Assembly (NCBI GenBank): GCA_030267565.1
Contig: BRXU01000028.1
Span: 1,575,001-1,639,000 of the forward strand
Direction: 5' to 3'
DNA length: 64,000 nucleotides
Origin: Pleodorina starrii
Taxonomy: Eukaryota; Chlorophyta; Chlorophyceae; Chlamydomonadales; Volvocaceae
Shown: positions 12,401 through 23,164 of the stretch, one piece after another
How positions within the stretch are numbered: position 1 is the stretch's first letter
Layout: each line of letters starts with the position of its first letter
Notes under the pieces: generated by a model
Seen by the model: only the letters and a program-made list of their open reading frames with translations
Databases searched by the model: none
What the model was told of the DNA's origin: nothing
Position numbers and translations under genes: made by a program

Positions 12401-15400
12401 CCGTCCAGATCCCGATCAGACACTTGAGACTTGACCCCAATCCAATTTTCATCCTGGGAATGAACCCCGAACAGGGAGAACCTGCGCGCGGACGAGGGCG
12501 CCAAGTACGACCAGCTGATTGAGATCAACCTCTCTGAGCTGGAGCCGCACATCAACGGTCCCTTCACGCCCGACCTGGCGCACCCTCTGTCCAAGTTCGC
12601 GGAGGAGCTGCGGAAGAACAACTGGCCCACGGAGCTCAAGGCCGGCCTCATCGGCAGCTGCACCAACTCGTCTTACGAGGACATGGCGCGCGCCGCCTCG
12701 GTCGCGCGCCAGGCGCTGGCGGCCGGTGAGAGAATGGGGTGGTGATGGTCGTGGTGGTGCGGGTTTTTGTGACCCGTGAGTCGGCGCAGGTGGCGGCCGC
12801 AGCGGCCCTCTCACGCCATGATTGTAACCCAACTGTCTGAATGGAGTCTGCACGTGTCTTGGAGGCCTAATCGCCGTGCTCAGCATGTTGATCTGGGCTC
12901 GATACCTGTGGAAGAGAGTGGAAAATCCAAATCCATCACTACCGGACATCGAAGCACACGTCGTTCGGCTAAGGCTAACGCCTGCCCCCGCTGCTGTTTG
13001 TGCCGTGCTCCCGCACCTGTCGCAGGCATCAAGGCCAAGGTGCCCTTCACCATCTCCCCCGGCAGCGAGCAGATCCGAGCCACCATCGCCCGCGACGGTA
13101 TCATGGACGTGTTCGACAAGATTGGCGGCACCGTGCTGAGCAACAGCTGCGGTCCCTGCATCGGCCAGTGGAAGCGCACGGACGTGCCCAAGGGCGAGGC
13201 CAACTCGATCATCACCTCATTCAACAGGTGGGTGGGTGGACGAGGTAGGGAGCACGGTAGCACGGACCGAGATGGATGTTATATGGAGAATTTTGAAAGG
13301 GTTTCAGGGCTTAAGCGGCGGGATGTGTCGCGGGGTGTTTTGTGGGGCGCGTGGGTGACTGGGTGGAGGAATGGGCAAGATGGTGGAAAGGATTATTGCG
13401 GTGGAAAGGATGAGCGCGCGTTTAGCGCACGTGTCGTTTAACTCGCTCGTCACCGGTTGGCGCCCGGCGGCACACACATACACGCACGGGGGAGGTTCCC
13501 GTTCCCGACTGGTCTGCGTTTGCTGCCCTGTGCTGCTGCCGTCCACAGGAACTTCGCGGCGCGCAACGACGGCAACCCCGCCACGCACGCGTTCGTGGCC
13601 TCGCCGGAGCTGGTGACCGCTTACGCCATTGCGGGTGACTTGACCTTCAACCCGGAGAAGGACACCCTGGTCGGAGCAGGTCAGATAAGGGAGCGAGTGG
13701 GAGAACTGCCAGCAGCAGCAGCAGCCGCAGTCGCAAGCAAGCTAGAAAGCAGGCGGTGTTTTTGGGTCTCTTGCATGGCGGCATGGGGCCTTGCGGAACC
13801 CCGTAGTTATGTTCCCCTTATGCCACCTGGCTGACAACCTGAGCAGCTATTTATTTTGGGGGTTAAGCAGAAGAGGGCGCGGCACATGTTTTTTTACCTC
13901 AGCCGCAATTAACATGGCAGATGTGATGGTCAGAAGTCCGGCGCCAACCCTCGATTCGCACGCTGACCCGCGCTTGTCCCGTCTCCCATCGCTACTGTCC
14001 GCTCGCAGACGGCAAGGAGATCAAGCTGGAGGCGCCCTTCGGCGATGAGCTGCCGGCCCGCGGCTTCGACGCCGGCGCCAACGTGTACCAGGCACCTCCC
14101 TCCTCCCTGGACGACCGCGCCAAGCTGTCTGTCAAGGTGGACCCCGCCTCGCAGCGCCTGCAGCTGCTGTCGCCCTTCAAGGCCTGGAACGGCGATGACA
14201 TCAAGGACGCCGTTGTCCTCATCAAGGTGGGTGGGAAATGGGTTTGGTTGGTTGGTTTGTTGGTTTGCAAAGTTGGTCGTATGACAAGTCGTGGGGGCCG
14301 ATAGCAGATGAATGCATGTTGTGCATGAATAAGGCATACCTTGCGGGCCACCTGCGTAGGCTCGAGCTAAGCTTTCGAACGGCGATGCTTGCACCTCCGG
14401 CTGCTGCACGGCGTTTCTCACAACTATCGAAAATGGATGGCGACCGAAGAACCTCTTGATCCTAACCAATGCCACGTGCGCGCGCGATTGCAGGTCAAGG
14501 GCAAGTGCACGACGGACCACATTTCCATGGCCGGCCCCTGGCTCAAGTACCGCGGTCACCTGGACAACATCTCCAACAACCTCCTCATCGGCGCCATCAA
14601 CATTGCTAACGGGAAGCCCAACGCCGTCAAGAATCTCGTGACGGGCGAGGAGGGCCCCGTGCCGGCGACTGCCCGGTAAGACTCCGCAGTAGTGGGAGGG
14701 GTGACAGCGTGCGGGAAAACGCTTGTGTGCGCGCGTTTATGGGAATGGTTGGGCGTTTGGCTGGAGATGCGCCTCGGTCTGGGCGCTGCCTGGAGCGGGT
14801 CCCTGAAGCAGATTCTGCGGGGGCGTAACCCTGGGCGGGTTACGTGGTACGGCATGCGGCGGTTGCGGTGGGGAGGGAGGCGAGCACTGGAGAAAGTTGT
14901 TGGGGTATTGTAAACGGCTGTTTTGAGAGCTGATGTAGGCTTGCTCGGTGCCCTTGCCTCGCTTGTCGTTGGAAACAGTGACTACAAGGCCCGCGGCATG
15001 CCGTGGGTTGTGGTCGGCGACGAGAACTACGGTGAGGGCAGCAGCCGCGAGCATGCCGCGCTGGAGCCGCGTCATCTGGGCGGTGTGGCCATCATCGTCA
15101 AGTCGTTTGCCCGCATCCACGAGACCAACCTCAAGAAGCAGGGTGAGTGCGGGGCACTCAGTGTGTGTACTGTACAGCGCGCACTAGAGTGAACCCAATG
15201 TCAGGGTCACTTCTTTCGAGTTCAGAGTGAACCTTGCACGTTTTTCGAAGGTGGGGTCTCGTTTTTGGGGCTTCAAAATAACCTCCGGAGGCGCTGCGTC
15301 CCGCAGGCTTTTGCCAGTCCGCCGCCTTCGCGAAGCTGCGGACGGGCGCCAACAATGTTGACGTTCTGCCCGCTGACGCCCTTCCGCTCCGATCCTTTTC

Positions 15401-15666
15401 TTTCTCCGTCCGCTGCAGGTATGCTGCCCCTCACCTTTGCCAACCCGGCCGACTATGACAAGATTGACCCCACCGACAAGATCACCATCGAGGGCCTCAA
15501 GACCTTCACGCCCGGCGTGCCGCTGACGCTTGTGGGCAAGAAGGCCGACGGCTCCACCTACTCGTTCCCCGTCAACCACACCTTCAACGACAACCAGATC
15601 AACTGGTTTAAGAACGGCTCTGCGCTCAACGCCATGGCTGCCGCCTTCAAGGCCGGCAAGATGTAA
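9456..15666 (+). CDS. Aconitate hydratase, mitochondrial type, 14 coding exons, presequence exon not found
   Basis: It isomerises citrate to isocitrate through cis-aconitate in the TCA cycle using a [4Fe-4S] cluster. Exons: 9456-9527, 9614-9658, 9736-9811, 9914-10052, 10467-10602, 11384-11608, 11961-12178, 12475-12725, 13026-13227, 13549-13679, 14009-14226, 14494-14675, 14979-15142, 15419-15666. Together they encode 768 residues, close to mature mitochondrial aconitases. Cluster cysteines are C366 ([10 protein letters not shown]), C429 and C432 (SCGPCIGQW), with the family's spacing of 63 and 66. Active-site motifs are TDSHTPN (about 172-178) and [15 protein letters not shown] near the C-terminus. 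The first exon begins [11 protein letters not shown], matching the mature start, so an upstream exon should encode the transit peptide. The 10052/10467 junction is the least sure: it adds about nine residues (GTTSPQPDR) after CDHLIE, and a weaker donor at 10035 would remove six of them. No frameshift or stop was seen. No TGTAA polyadenylation motif was found near the stop except one overlapping it. Confidence 0.95.
10061..10107. repeat. (CT)n microsatellite in an aconitase intron
   Basis: Three CT runs broken by CCC triplets start eight bases after the preferred donor of the fourth recognised intron (exon end 10052). Pyrimidine-rich sequence so close to a donor is odd, because such tracts normally sit next to acceptors. 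Confidence 0.9.
10723..10840. mobile_element. MITE-like inverted-repeat element inside an aconitase intron
   Basis: Perfect 14-bp terminal inverted repeats lie at 10723-10736 (GTACTACGCCAGCG) and 10827-10840, enclosing 90 bp with further partial complementarity (GCGCTAGTGCGATC against a similar inverted block). No coding capacity. It sits within the 780-bp intron 10603-11383, one of the longest of the gene. The size and structure fit a small non-autonomous DNA transposon or a snap-back hairpin. A clear target-site duplication was not seen. Confidence 0.55.
11609..11745. repeat. GGTTGGTGGGT-rich minisatellite in an aconitase intron
   Basis: The first third of the intron 11609-11960 holds imperfect copies of a GTGGGTTGGTGGGTGG-type motif separated by TGTGACGAAGT, at roughly 30-40-bp intervals. 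Guanine runs of three recur on the coding strand. Confidence 0.7.
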
Positions 15667-16839
15667 AAGGCCCTTGAGCGCGTGTTAGGGTGGAAGCGGT
15701 GGGGCGGATGTCTGTTGCGGGTTTGGTGTCAGCGTTTCGGCGCTGGGTCACTCGCAGCTCCGCCGTAGCCGCGAAACGTACGGCTGCATGCTGCCGCCGG
15801 CGGTCGCCGGCGGTGGCGGCGGCGGCGGCGAGGTGACTTGCGAGCGGCTTAACGGAGTGCTGTGCTCGGTGGCGTTGATGCTATGTGGCTGCGCCCTGAA
15901 TTCTTTGGCTGGATCGGATTTTTTTCCGGGCGCGGATGCGGGAGGATGGTGTTGATTTGGTGGCGGCGGTTTGTTGTTTTGGTGTGTGTTTGATGTGGAG
16001 TAATATTGGCGCGGCGGCGTGGCGTCAAACGGCCGCATGCCATCGTCTTGTGTGTGTGTGCGTGTGTGTGGTGTCGTACATCATGGCGCTGGTACAATTA
16101 ATTCGGGTACGGCAAGTACGCATGCCCGTGCACGGCGTTGCGTGCACAGCCGAGCAGGGATACAGCTCATTCATGCTGCGCACGTTTGTCCCCGTGGTAT
16201 TCGGTGTGTCGTTGCGTTTTCACGTCGTTTGTGTGGCCTCGGAACTGGTTAGGGCCAGCTGCGTCACCCAGCGCTCTGGTGGAGGACTGTTTCCGCGACG
16301 TTTGCGCGACATGCGGGGCGTCGATTACTGCCCTTAGTGTGCCAGGGGCGCAAAAGGCGTACCGGCACGTCGTCGAAACTGCACGTGCTGGAGCAATTGA
16401 TTTTTGACATCGTTTCTAACCGGGAACAATCGCCGCCGGGGTGTGGTGGGTTTGGCGGCGGTCGGAGAAGTGTGGTGGAAGGGTGTGGAGAATGGGATGG
16501 AAAGGTGGAGTTGGACACATCGATGACAATGCTCGCATCCCAACGGCTAGGATACGTCAGCGGGGGGCGCAAAGCAGCGAGCTTGTCGTCTTTCCTCTGG
16601 GATGGCTGCAATGCAAGGTCGGCTTGTAGGAGGATCTGGTGGTTTGTCATCATCCCAAGCAGTTTGTTCGCCCCCACATATTAAAGCACGTGAACCTGCA
16701 AACATACACATACGTACAACAGGAGATTCGAAATCCGCAGCTATAATCGTTGTACGATTGTACCGGTACACGCAGTGGCAGCAGATATTGCATATTGGGT
16801 GTCATCAGGGGCCTGCCAGGAAAAATAGAAAAGGCAAGC
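15667..16839. other. Aconitase downstream region, no gene recognised
   Basis: It should begin with the 3' untranslated region of the aconitase gene. A GCC/GGC-rich block lies at 15792-15833 and GT-rich low complexity at 16048-16075. Short frames on both strands lack domains. No clear TGTAA polyadenylation motif was seen in the first 700 bases. Confidence 0.4.
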
Positions 16840-17378
16840 CTTGACCAAGCGATAAACAGTACACTCGTCGTGCACTGCATCAAGTGCTCTGCTTGCCTGG
16901 GGCTTAACATGATGCATCACTCGGAGTCGCCGAAGACCCTCTTTGAGTGGCTTTACACGCGGTTTACAACTGCCCCTTCGGTTGTTGTGTACGACAACAA
17001 CTGCCACGTACTGCCTCAACCGAGAGCCAGAATGGGCGGCGGAAACTACATTCCTGATTGACAAAACCCATTACAAGGGGCACAAAGGGTGCTCACGTGG
17101 TTACGACATTTCTACATACCCACAGCACAAGGTCTTGAACTCGCAGCTCGCCGAGCAGAAGGTGAGAAGCGGGCCGTGTTCCTTCTAGCTAGGCGGGCTG
17201 TGTTCCTTCTCCTTGTTCTTCGTGTCCGAGGAAACATTCAACCGTCCCGCGTTTCGTCCCTACCCTGCAGAATGCCAAGCTTGCGCTACTCAAAAGCCAC
17301 TGTGCATACATGAGCCAGCCCATGTTCCTCCTTTACCTGCGGTTCTTCCTGTACGTCAGTGCAAACTTGCGGGGTTGA
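16840..17378 (+). pseudogene. KDZ (Zisupton-like) transposase fragment, frameshifted
   Basis: Two exon-like blocks resemble the C-terminal half of Kyakuja-Dileera-Zisupton transposases. The first carries a cysteine cluster (HCIKCSAC), then VVVYDNNC at about 16984-17004, where the family has a conserved YD..C. One extra base near 17005-17010 shifts the frame; the continuation in the other frame shows FLIDKTHYKGHKGCS and LNSQLAEQK, typical of the family's DxxHxxxHxxCS and NSxxAEQ motifs. A well-formed intron (17162-17270, GTGAG to CTGCAG) separates this from a short last exon (NAKLALLKSHCAYMSQPM to a stop at 17376-17378), which matches the family's C-terminal end. The N-terminal half was not found. 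The fragment probably marks an old DNA transposon. The family assignment rests on motif memory and was not searched. Confidence 0.6.
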
Positions 17379-17413
17379 TGTGGACCATGGGGGCGCTTGC
17401 TGTTTGAGACTCG

Positions 17414-17418
17414 TGTAA
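17414..17418 (+). promoter_or_regulatory. TGTAA polyadenylation-type motif after the transposase fragment
   Basis: Volvocine algae use UGUAA as the main poly(A) signal. This one lies 36 bases past the stop codon of the transposase relic, which fits the end of a formerly expressed gene. Confidence 0.4.
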
Positions 17419-18125
17419 GGCGGGGTACTTGCGGTTTGGGAACACTGTCTCTTTAGGGCCTCGTGTGTATACTGCACACCATAGCAACCCTGGACAGGCG
17501 CTGTACTGGGTTGGGTGGATTGGCATTTGTGTCTCGCGTACTGACGGGCAAAGTATGTTGTCCAATAGGATAGTGGCGGGTGTACGGCTTGTGTGGAGCA
17601 ACACACTACGTGCCATTGACGGTGTCGTGCCTGTCATGTCGTGTCTGGACACTCCGCGTTTTTGTTTTCATCCTGAACACGCGTCATTGCGATTATGACA
17701 CATTGGTAGAGCAACCAGGGTCGATGCTGCTGGGCTTATCGTTGGGCGACGCCGTGGGCAGGTATATCAACATGGGTGATGGGTACCTTCGGAAAGGTGA
17801 CCGGTACGGCAGCGCGCACATTCATTTGACGGATGGTTTATGATGGGTTGAGGCGAAGGTGTTGTGTTCATGGTTTTTAGTCAATTTGCTGCACGCAGCG
17901 ATGCAGAGGATGGGGTTGGAATGTGCGTGTACTGAATGCGCTGGTTGCTTTGGACGGCTAAGGATGACCATGCATGTGTTCTTGGACCCGTGGGACAGCA
18001 TGTGACCGCTGAGCCGTGTTGTCGATGGCGGGTGCCGTTATTAATACGAATGTAATGACCAAGTTTGCATATAGAAAGGTACATTCTCCAGTCCGTTCAT
18101 ATACACAATACTTTCAGCAGTCATG
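17419..18125. other. No gene recognised; possible 3' end of a plus-strand transcript
   Basis: No frame here shows a domain. The last 200 bases look like a volvocine 3' untranslated region and carry a TGTAA motif at 18051-18055 on the plus strand, so a transcript may end just before the repeat region. The body of such a transcript was not identified. Confidence 0.3.
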
Positions 18126-18531
18126 CATACAGCGTCCCGCGGTGTACCGCTTTGTGGCGAGTAGCCAGGACGACTGAAAAAATTAATAATTATTCGACCT
18201 GAATTGGAATAACAGCTAATGCTGGGGCGGCCCCGGATCGTGGCTCTGGACATGTCCCGACTCGGTACATGTCCTGAGCCACGAATCGTAGCTCCCGCTC
18301 CCGCAGTGTACTGCTTCGTGGCGAGTAGCCAGACCGATATAGTCATAAATAAAGAAATAAATAATCAATTTGAAGAGGGATGTCGGCTTATGCTGGGACG
18401 GCCACGTATCGTGGCTCAGGACATGTCCCGGCTCGGGACATGTCCCGAGCCACGAATCGTGGCTCCCGCACCCGCAGTGTACCGCTTTGTGGCGACCGAT
18501 AAAGTAATAAATAAATAAATAATCAACCTGA
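18126..18531. repeat. Palindrome-rich repeat family, block 1 (about 172-bp period)
   Basis: Two full copies and one partial copy of a unit that runs: GCTTATGCTGGGGCGGCC, a clustered palindrome built from GGCTCAGGACATGTCC and its complement, ATCGTGGCTCCCGC, GTGTACCGC, and an AT tail of TAAATAAATAA followed by CAACCTGA. The central palindrome varies in length between copies. No coding frame. Its tails match the flanks of later blocks, so the Helentron-like copy, the AAAT tract and the SINE were all inserted into or grew within this family. Confidence 0.75.
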
Positions 18532-19523
18532 CAAGGGGTTGGTGTCGGCTTCCTTGAAGCCGGAAAAAGGGCGGGGCCCCGTTCAATCCGTACGGGTTAT
18601 TAAGTTGTGTGCTAGGGCGGCGAGGGTGTCAAGTGTGAGAGTGTACTGACAGTCCTGCTGTTATTAGACAGCCAGAGATTTATATTCGAAATGCATGCAG
18701 CTTCAGCAATCCGCCCCACGTATAGCATCGCGCTCCGTCTCGGCACTGCGCTGTGCAACTCTTCCCGCGAGCGCATTGGCTGAAGTAACAGGACAGTAGA
18801 CATGGAGTGTATCATTCACATATCACGCAGGCTGACAATAGAAGGGCAGCAGAACTGTTTGCGAGGGTCGCGACGACGTGCAGTTGCCGACGAGAGTGCA
18901 CATGCTTCGCTACCGAGGTATCCGCCGTATCGTAGAGGAGGCTCGACAACTTTAACATTAGGACAGGGACTGTAGAAGTCCCCTAGGTTGTCGACAGGAC
19001 TTGTTGGGCGGCCCGCAGAAGACCGCCGCATCGCTCGTGCGTGCATCGGCGGCTTGGCGTCCAACAACCAGCATTTTGCCCCTCATGGTTTGCACCTTGC
19101 AACCTTTGTAATAGCAATATGCGTCAAGACGATCGGACCGGCTAGCAGAGCTGCTGTGGTGTGGTCGCGGGACGAATGTTCGCAATGCAAACATAGTTTG
19201 TTTCCGAAACGAAGATTCATTTGACGCCGTCATGTCAGAATCCCACCTTAAGGAACGATGAATCATCTGGAATTAATTATAGGCCGAGAGGTGTTGGTTT
19301 GACCTCGGCCTCGGTCCATGGAGACTGCCAAACTGGTTTTTCTCATACGAGGTTGGGTTCCAATAATTAATTTACCGTGCAATAAAGAATGTAATTTTTT
19401 ACTTATGCAGACTTTCCGTTGGCCGAAAGTCCACACTTGTCCAATTACTTCCCACGCACGCACGGACATGGGCAATCCTACAGGGCGGGGCCCCCCTGGG
19501 CGCTTCGCGCTGGGGCCCCGCCC
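18532..19523 (-). mobile_element. Helentron-like non-autonomous element, copy 1 (reverse orientation)
   Basis: Read on the minus strand, the 5' end is GGGCGGGGCCCC at 19523, itself part of a larger palindrome. The 3' end has the same inverted repeat about 37 bases inside the terminus, followed by a 7-bp hairpin (CGGCTTC, loop AAG, GAAGCCG) and ending CCCCTTG at 18532. This asymmetric inverted-repeat layout, with a hairpin near the 3' end and insertion between T and T, fits Helentron/Helitron2 elements rather than cut-and-paste transposons. No Rep-helicase frame is present, so it is non-autonomous. It is more diverged and about 170 bp shorter than the copies at 52,629 and 61,045, suggesting an older insertion. 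The host site is a palindromic-repeat tail (CAACCTGA then AAAAGGG). Confidence 0.6.
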
Positions 19524-20080
<557 letters not shown>

Positions 20081-20724
20081 TATTATTATTGTTACACCGA
20101 GCACGCTCTGGCGTGGTTTAAGGGGACGGGGGCCTGCCGCCGGGACTCTGGCATTTGCTTTATATAGCGAGCCGACCAGCCGCCACCAGTTGTGGTCCAA
20201 TCCGCACGACACCTGTACGACGATCCACGACACTATCGCAGTCGTTCTCCTCGCCCCATTATCGCTGGGGAACACGGCCAGTTAGTGCTACTAGCCGGAG
20301 CCTGGCCCTCCTGATCACACCTCAGCAGCCACCTCGCTAGTACCGACTACCGGGTAGCCTGGGAATTGCCCGCTCATTCTTCGAACTTGGCCTTCGACTC
20401 CATCTCCAGCTCCGGAGCTCCACCTCGGGAACCTTGATGCTCGTAGCTACCGCCTTCGTCTTGAGTGGTAGGCTTCCTCCTCCCAGGGGTACGGTCCCGC
20501 CCAGTAGCTCCGACTAACTACATCTACCGTCTTCGTCAACTGCCCCCGCCAACGACACCGGTTGGTAAGCTGCCATTCAACCTTCTACACCCTGGCCAAC
20601 TGCCAGGGGGTCAACCGTGGGATTCGAACCCTCATCTACCCATTGACAATCCGACCAAGCATGGGATCGAACCCATGACCATCGAATTGCCAAGCGAGTG
20701 CTCTTCCAATCGAGCTACGCTGAC
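20081..20724 (-). mobile_element. tRNA-derived SINE with 14-bp target-site duplication
   Basis: Identical 14-bp flanks (AGCCAGACCGATAT at 20067-20080 and 20725-20738) bracket a 644-bp insert in the palindromic repeat. On the minus strand it starts with a tRNA-like head: a TAGCTCGATTGG A box, a four-pair D arm, an anticodon-loop-like TTGGCAA, and a B box at 20673-20663 (GGTTCGATCCC). A second B-box-like TTCGAATCC follows at 20630-20620. The acceptor arm no longer pairs, so this is not a working tRNA. The body has no coding frame, and the element ends in a short AAT-repeat tail, as in SINEs mobilised by LINEs. The parent tRNA is uncertain. Confidence 0.65.
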
Positions 20725-20738
20725 AGCCAGACCGATAT

Positions 20739-20925
20739 AATAAGAAATAAATAAATAAATAATCAACCTGAAAAGGGATGTCAGCTTATGCTGCCCCGGA
20801 TCGTGGATCGGAACATGTCCCGAGTCGGGACATGTCCCGAGTCGGGACATGTCCCGAGCCACGAATCGTGGCTCCCGCTCCCGCAGTGTACCGCTGCGTG
20901 GCGGGTAGCCAAACCCATCCGACAT
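20739..20925. repeat. Palindrome-rich repeat family, block 3
   Basis: The copy that hosted the SINE, continuing after the target-site duplication. It has a long palindrome with three ACATGTCCCGAG modules and the usual GTGTACCGC segment. Confidence 0.7.
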
Positions 20926-21076
20926 TTAATAATTTGTTAAATAATACATTTGCATTGGAATATTGGGTCGGAGCATGGGACCCGGTCCCACGGTGTGCCC
21001 CTGAATGGCGAGTCGTCAAACCGATTCAACATTACATATTTATAAAACAATCATCATGCATTGAGATACGGGCTTG

Positions 21077-21191
21077 CGCTGGGGCGGCCCCGGATCGTGG
21101 CTCAGGACATGTCCCGAGTCGGGACATGTCCTGAGCCAGAGGGGTCTGTCATTGTTCGGGACATGTCCTGAGCCACGATCCGGGGCCGCTG
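21077..21191. repeat. Palindrome-rich repeat family, diverged copy
   Basis: CTGGGGCGGCCCCGGATCGTGGCTC at its start is mirrored at the end by the reverse complement (GAGCCACGATCCGGGGCCGC), so the whole 115-bp block is one large inverted repeat with ACATGTCC modules inside. Confidence 0.6.
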
Positions 21192-21846
21192 CCTTACTGC
21201 GATAAGGGCAAGCTAATGCTACAATATTCAGTAACGCCCCACCGAAGAAGATGGTGTTTAGTGGGCACGGCTGAATCTGCCGTTTCATGGATTTGCGGGA
21301 TACGGTAGGTCCATGGTGGATTGGGTTGCATTCGTCCCATTAGAATATTCAGGGCACATGGCTGATCCAGCATCTGGCTGCAGCCCGCGAATTGCTGTCG
21401 GTGTATTGGTGCGCCTTTCTTTGTGGGCAACGGAGCCGCGGAAGCCGTCGCCAGTTTGAGAACATCATGGCTAGCACCCCCGTGGCTGCGAGTGTGCGAG
21501 CCTTCCGCCCCGGCTCAATCGTTATTGTATGGGTGACGTGTGCTGTCAGGTCTAGATGCGCTTTCCTTTGGCCATGGTACTCACTGTTGCAGTGACTGGC
21601 CACCTGGCTTGCTGGCTTTACCCTTCAGGAGGATCTGGAGTTTACTGGAGGGTCTAGAGCCCTCTTGAGGGTCTGGAGCTCACTGGAGGCCACTTCTACC
21701 CCTGGCCCTAGACGTCAGTGGATCCGGAGCTCACACAGAAGCAGCACCTACCGGACACACAAGGCCTTGTCTTGTCTGCCGGTCTCTTTCCCCCTCCCCC
21801 TCCCACTGGTCCGGTGCAGGCTGCGAGCCACGGGTCTTAAGACGAG
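21192..21846. other. Spacer between the repeat block and the tRNA array, no gene recognised
   Basis: Mixed unique-looking sequence with a few imperfect GGTCTGGAG repeats around 21635-21690. Small frames only. It ends in a pyrimidine-rich stretch (about 21780-21810) before the frame at 21847. Confidence 0.35.
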
Positions 21847-22004
21847 ATGGACGAGCCGTCAACATCATACTCAGTCCTCCCGACGTCTTCCTGGCCCATG
21901 GAGCCGTGGAGCAATGAGTCGTTCCCCGCCAAGCGGCGCTTCATCGACACCCAGATCATGCTGGCGTGCAGCAAGCAGAGATTCAACTTCAAGGTGACCA
22001 ACGC
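21847..22004 (+). pseudogene. Possible gene fragment cut off by the start of the array
   Basis: An ATG at 21847 opens a frame of about 53 residues (MDEPSTSYSVLPTSSWPMEP and onward, through RRFIDTQIMLACSKQ) that runs into the first array unit. A CAAG/GTGACC junction at 21992 could be a donor site. The family is not recognised. It may be the 5' part of a gene whose remainder was displaced by the array, or just an open stretch. Confidence 0.25.
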
Positions 22005-22022
22005 CGGGAGATCCCAACTGAT
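22005..22022 (-). ncRNA. Truncated tRNA-Ser 3' half at the array edge
   Basis: Only A38, the 3' strand of the anticodon stem and part of the variable arm remain. The T arm and 3' acceptor strand are replaced by unique sequence. It marks the array boundary and cannot form a tRNA by itself. Confidence 0.7.
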
Positions 22023-22509
22023 ATCGGGTAGAATCCGCACTGTCACCTCACCGGTCCTTACACCCCACCTCCCAAGAGTCCGTGAACGCTGCACCTTCGA
22101 CAGAGCGAGCGGCAAGTGAGGCGTTGTCGTGAACCCTGTGTCACGACACACTGCGTCTCGGGCACATCGGGTAGAATCTTGCGGCCTGAGAAACTGTAGT
22201 CGGGCTGCAGACTGGTAAAGGTGACTCGAGCTCGAGTTTTTTGGGCAGGTCTGACCGGGCCTTTCTATCCTAGCCGGGCTTAGGGATACTGCCGTACTTG
22301 GATCATGAGCGGAACTCAGCTCCCGCTCAGGCAGTGATCGCCGGAGTAACGGCACTCAGATCCCGTCTTCCGGAGTAGATTCCGCGGCGTTCCCCCATCC
22401 TTGACCGAGGAGGGGTTTCCTGGTGTAGATCGTACACTCCAGGCTTTCGACACGCTGTGTCAATTACGCAGTGTGTCATGACACCTGTACGAAAACCTTG
22501 GCGGATCAT

Positions 22510-22597
22510 TTCTAGTCAGTCCCCTTAACCACTCGGGCACGACTGTCTCATGTCGCAGTCGACAGAATTCGAACCTGTGCGGGAGATCCCAACTGAT
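22510..22597 (-). ncRNA. Permuted tRNA-Ser(AGA) locus, first complete one in the array
   Basis: 3' half 22597-22554, spacer 22553-22547, 5' half 22546-22510. The acceptor stem has one unpaired end (A1 against C72), and the last T-stem pair is a G-U. A T4 run follows 14 nt past the 5' half. It is slightly degraded compared with central units. Confidence 0.5.
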
Positions 22598-23076
22598 ATC
22601 GGGTAAAATCCGCACTGTCACCTCACCGGTCCTTACACCCCACCTCCCAAGAGTCCGTGAACGCTGCACCTTCGACAGAGCGAGCGGCAAGTGAGGCGTT
22701 GTCGTGAACCCTGTGTCACGACACACTGCGTCTCGGGCACATCGGGTAGAATCATGCGGCCTGAGAAACTGCAGTCGGGCTGCAGACTGGTAAAGGTGAC
22801 TCGAGCTCGAGTTTTTTGGGCAGGCCTGACCGGGCCTTTCTATCCTAGCCGGGCTTAGGGATACTGCCGTACTTGGATCATGAGCGGAACTCAGCTCCCT
22901 CTCAGGCAGTGATCGCCGGAGTAACGGCACTCAGATCCCGTCTTCCGGAGTAGATTCCGCGGCGTTCCCCCATCCTTGACCGAGGAGGGGTTTCCTGGTG
23001 TAGATCGTACACTCCAGGCTTTCGACACGCTGTGTCAATTACGCATGACACCTGTACGAAAGCCTTGGCGGATCAT

Positions 23077-23164
23077 TTCTAGTCAGTCCCCTTAACCACT
23101 CGGGCACGATTGCCTCATGTCGCAGTCGACAGGATTCGAACCTGTGCGGGAGATCCCAACTGAT
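23077..23164 (-). ncRNA. tRNA-Ser(AGA) halves in a 567-bp unit (likely degraded class)
   Basis: Representative of the 567-bp class. The 5' acceptor strand reads GCAATCG, giving an A-C mismatch at the fourth pair, and the downstream T4 is changed to CTTTC, removing the pol III terminator. Anticodon, D, T and variable arms remain intact. The same two changes occur together in most 567-bp units (for example at 24219, 24786, 26503, 27645, 28787, 29929, 32213). Confidence 0.5.

Noticed and set aside
18532..19523. Cut-and-paste DNA transposon with terminal inverted repeats
   Set aside because: The inverted repeat is terminal on one side only, a hairpin follows it on the other, and no fixed target-site duplication is seen; the Helentron layout fits better.
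20655..20724. Functional tRNA gene at the SINE head
   Set aside because: D arm and B box are good, but the anticodon and acceptor stems do not pair; it is a SINE head.
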